Source: an uncultured Erythrobacter sp.
GTDB taxonomy: Bacteria; Pseudomonadota; Alphaproteobacteria; Sphingomonadales; Sphingomonadaceae
Reading direction: 5' to 3'
NCBI GenBank assembly: GCA_947499095.1
Contig: CANMMR010000007.1
Span: forward strand, 62,001-126,000
Length of the DNA stretch: 64,000 bases
Position numbers and translations under genes: made by a program. Numbering within the stretch: the first letter of the stretch is position 1; each line of letters begins with the position of its first letter. Below the pieces are notes generated by a model that was not told the origin of the DNA, did no database searches, and saw only the letters and a program-made list of their open reading frames with translations. Positions 62,754 to 64,000 of the stretch are shown here, one piece after another.

Positions 62754-64000
62754 TTAAGCACTGTAATAGAGATCGAATTCCGCCGGGCACGGCGTCGTTT
62801 CGACGCGCATGACTTCTTCCCATTTCAGTTCGCAATAAGCGTCGATCTGGTCCTTGGTGAAGACGTCGCCCTGAAGCAGGAATTCATGGTCGGCCTGCAG
62901 CGCCTCGAGCGCTTCACGCAGGCTGCCGCAGACGGTCGGGACCTCGGCAAGTTCTGCCGGGGGCAGGTCGTAGAGGTTCTTGTCCATCGCTTCGCCCGGG
63001 TGGATCTTGTTCTGGATCCCGTCGAGGCCCGCCATCAGCAGCGCCGCATAGGCGAGGTAGGGGTTGGCCATCGCGTCGGGGAAGCGGAACTCCACGCGCT
63101 TGGCCTTGTCGCCCGCACCGTAGGGAATGCGGCAGGAAGCCGAGCGGTTGCGTGCCGAATAGGCCAGCAGCACCGGCGCTTCGAAGCCCGGCACAAGACG
63201 CTTGTAGCTATTGGTGGTCGGGTTGGTGAAGGCGTTCAGTGCCTTGGCATGCTTGATGACGCCGCCGATGTAATAGAGGCAGTTTTCGCTCAGGCCGCCA
63301 TACTGGTTGCCCGCAAAAGTCGGCTTGCCATCGTCCCAGATCGACATGTGGGTGTGCATCCCGCTGCCGTTATCGTCCTTGATCGGCTTGGGCATGAAGG
63401 TCGCGGTCTTGCCATAGGCATGGGCGACCTGGTGCACGACATACTTGTAGATCTGCATGTTGTCGGCGGTTTCGACGAGCGTGCCGAAGGTGAGGCCGAG
63501 CTCATGCTGAGCGGCGGCCACCTCGTGGTGGTGCTTGTCGCAGGGGAGGCCCATCTCGATCATGGTCGCGACCATCTCGCCGCGAATGTCGACGGCGCTA
63601 TCGACCGGGGCCACGGGGAAGTATCCGCCCTTGGCGCGCGGACGATGCGCCATGTTGCCTGATTCGTATTCCTTGCCGCTGTTGGTCGGCAGTTCGATAT
63701 CGTCGATCGCGTAGCCCGAACCGGCATAGCCGTCTTCGAAGCGGACATCGTCGAACATGAAGAATTCGGCTTCGGGGCCGACGAAGATCGTGTCGCCGAT
63801 ACCGGTCGACTTGAGGAAGGCCTCGGCGCGCTTGGCGGTGGTGCGCGGGTCACGGGCGTACCATTCGCCGGTCGAGGGTTCGACGATGTCGCAGAAGACG
63901 ATCATCATCGGCTCGGCGCTGAACGGGTCGAGATAGACCCGCTCGAGGTCGGGCTTCAGGATCATGTCGCTCTCGTTGATGACCTTCCAGCCGGCGATCG
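62754..64000 (-). CDS. glnA: glutamine synthetase type I, 5' end outside window
   Basis: GlnA makes glutamine from glutamate, ammonia and ATP and is the main ammonium-assimilation enzyme. The frame stays open past the window edge ([20 protein letters not shown]), so the start codon and the first 50 or so residues are missing. Visible motifs are [43 protein letters not shown], the ATP-binding NRSASCRIP and the Arg-rich [25 protein letters not shown] carries the Tyr that adenylyltransferase modifies, so the enzyme is of the GSI-beta kind controlled by adenylylation. Confidence 0.97.
   Translation of the reverse strand, partial: IAGWKVINESDMILKPDLERVYLDPFSAEPMMIVFCDIVEPSTGEWYARDPRTTAKRAEAFLKSTGIGDTIFVGPEAEFFMFDDVRFEDGYAGSGYAIDDIELPTNSGKEYESGNMAHRPRAKGGYFPVAPVDSAVDIRGEMVATMIEMGLPCDKHHHEVAAAQHELGLTFGTLVETADNMQIYKYVVHQVAHAYGKTATFMPKPIKDDNGSGMHTHMSIWDDGKPTFAGNQYGGLSENCLYYIGGVIKHAKALNAFTNPTTNSYKRLVPGFEAPVLLAYSARNRSASCRIPYGAGDKAKRVEFRFPDAMANPYLAYAALLMAGLDGIQNKIHPGEAMDKNLYDLPPAELAEVPTVCGSLREALEALQADHEFLLQGDVFTKDQIDAYCELKWEEVMRVETTPCPAEFDLYYSA

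Overview
The window is a stretch of GC-rich bacterial chromosome, almost wholly coding. It reads as an alphaproteobacterium of the order Sphingomonadales, most likely near Erythrobacter (Erythrobacteraceae). This rests on very large TonB-dependent receptors, the argS-SPOR-nagZ-scpA-scpB-tatABC gene order, the ispH-thrB-rnhA order, a CpaA-E type Tad pilus locus, a CtrA-type box and an alphaproteobacterial style of start sites. The taxon is inferred from gene content and protein feel, not from a search. I saw no rRNA, tRNA, CRISPR array, insertion sequence, integrase or prophage.

Layout. 1-3.5 kb: end of gatA, a 90-codon unknown gene, gatB, a small membrane protein and trmL, all linked by start/stop overlaps. 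3.3-5.5 kb: small membrane, lipoprotein and secreted proteins, one built from a duplicated module. 5.5-10.7 kb: a two-domain M16 metalloprotease lipoprotein and a penicillin-acylase-type hydrolase, in tandem on the minus strand. 10.8-15 kb: a HerA/FtsK-like ATPase and clpB, the latter behind a heat-shock-type promoter. 15-22 kb: two TonB-dependent receptors and a small secreted protein. 22.2-24.2 kb: a thiolase and a type-2 3-hydroxyacyl-CoA dehydrogenase (beta-oxidation), behind a palindromic operator candidate. 25-28.7 kb: a copper-resistance locus, copAB divergent from csoR and a DUF305 gene, with a textbook CsoR operator between them. 28.8-30.3 kb: an enoyl-CoA hydratase and a MarR regulator.

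30.3-37.7 kb: a Tad pilus operon on the minus strand in the order cpaA-B-C-D-E-tadB-tadC. The ATPase gene cpaF/tadA and a Flp pilin gene are not in it. 37.8-40.1 kb: a lysophospholipase-like hydrolase, a D-amino-acid-dehydrogenase-like flavoprotein and a 58-residue YegP-type protein. 40.1-42.5 kb: ispH-thrB-rnhA. 42.6-49.9 kb: a lipoprotein gene, then the cell-envelope and chromosome housekeeping run argS, SPOR protein, nagZ, scpA, scpB, tatA, tatB, tatC. 49.8-52.9 kb: a periplasmic amidohydrolase and threonine ammonia-lyase. 53-60.2 kb: bpt (N-degron leucyltransferase) overlapping tamA and then tamB, with a CtrA-type box about 100 bases upstream. 60.2-62.5 kb: a fasciclin lipoprotein, a Gly-Asn-repeat secreted protein and a GH24 lysozyme. 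The window ends inside glnA.

Most of the window is core genome. The points most worth a second look are the regulatory sites (RpoH-type, CsoR, CtrA-type, two unassigned palindromes), the incomplete Tad operon, the duplicated-module secreted protein at 4.2-5.0 kb, and the unknown small gene wedged between gatA and gatB. I did not find a convincing new multi-gene system.
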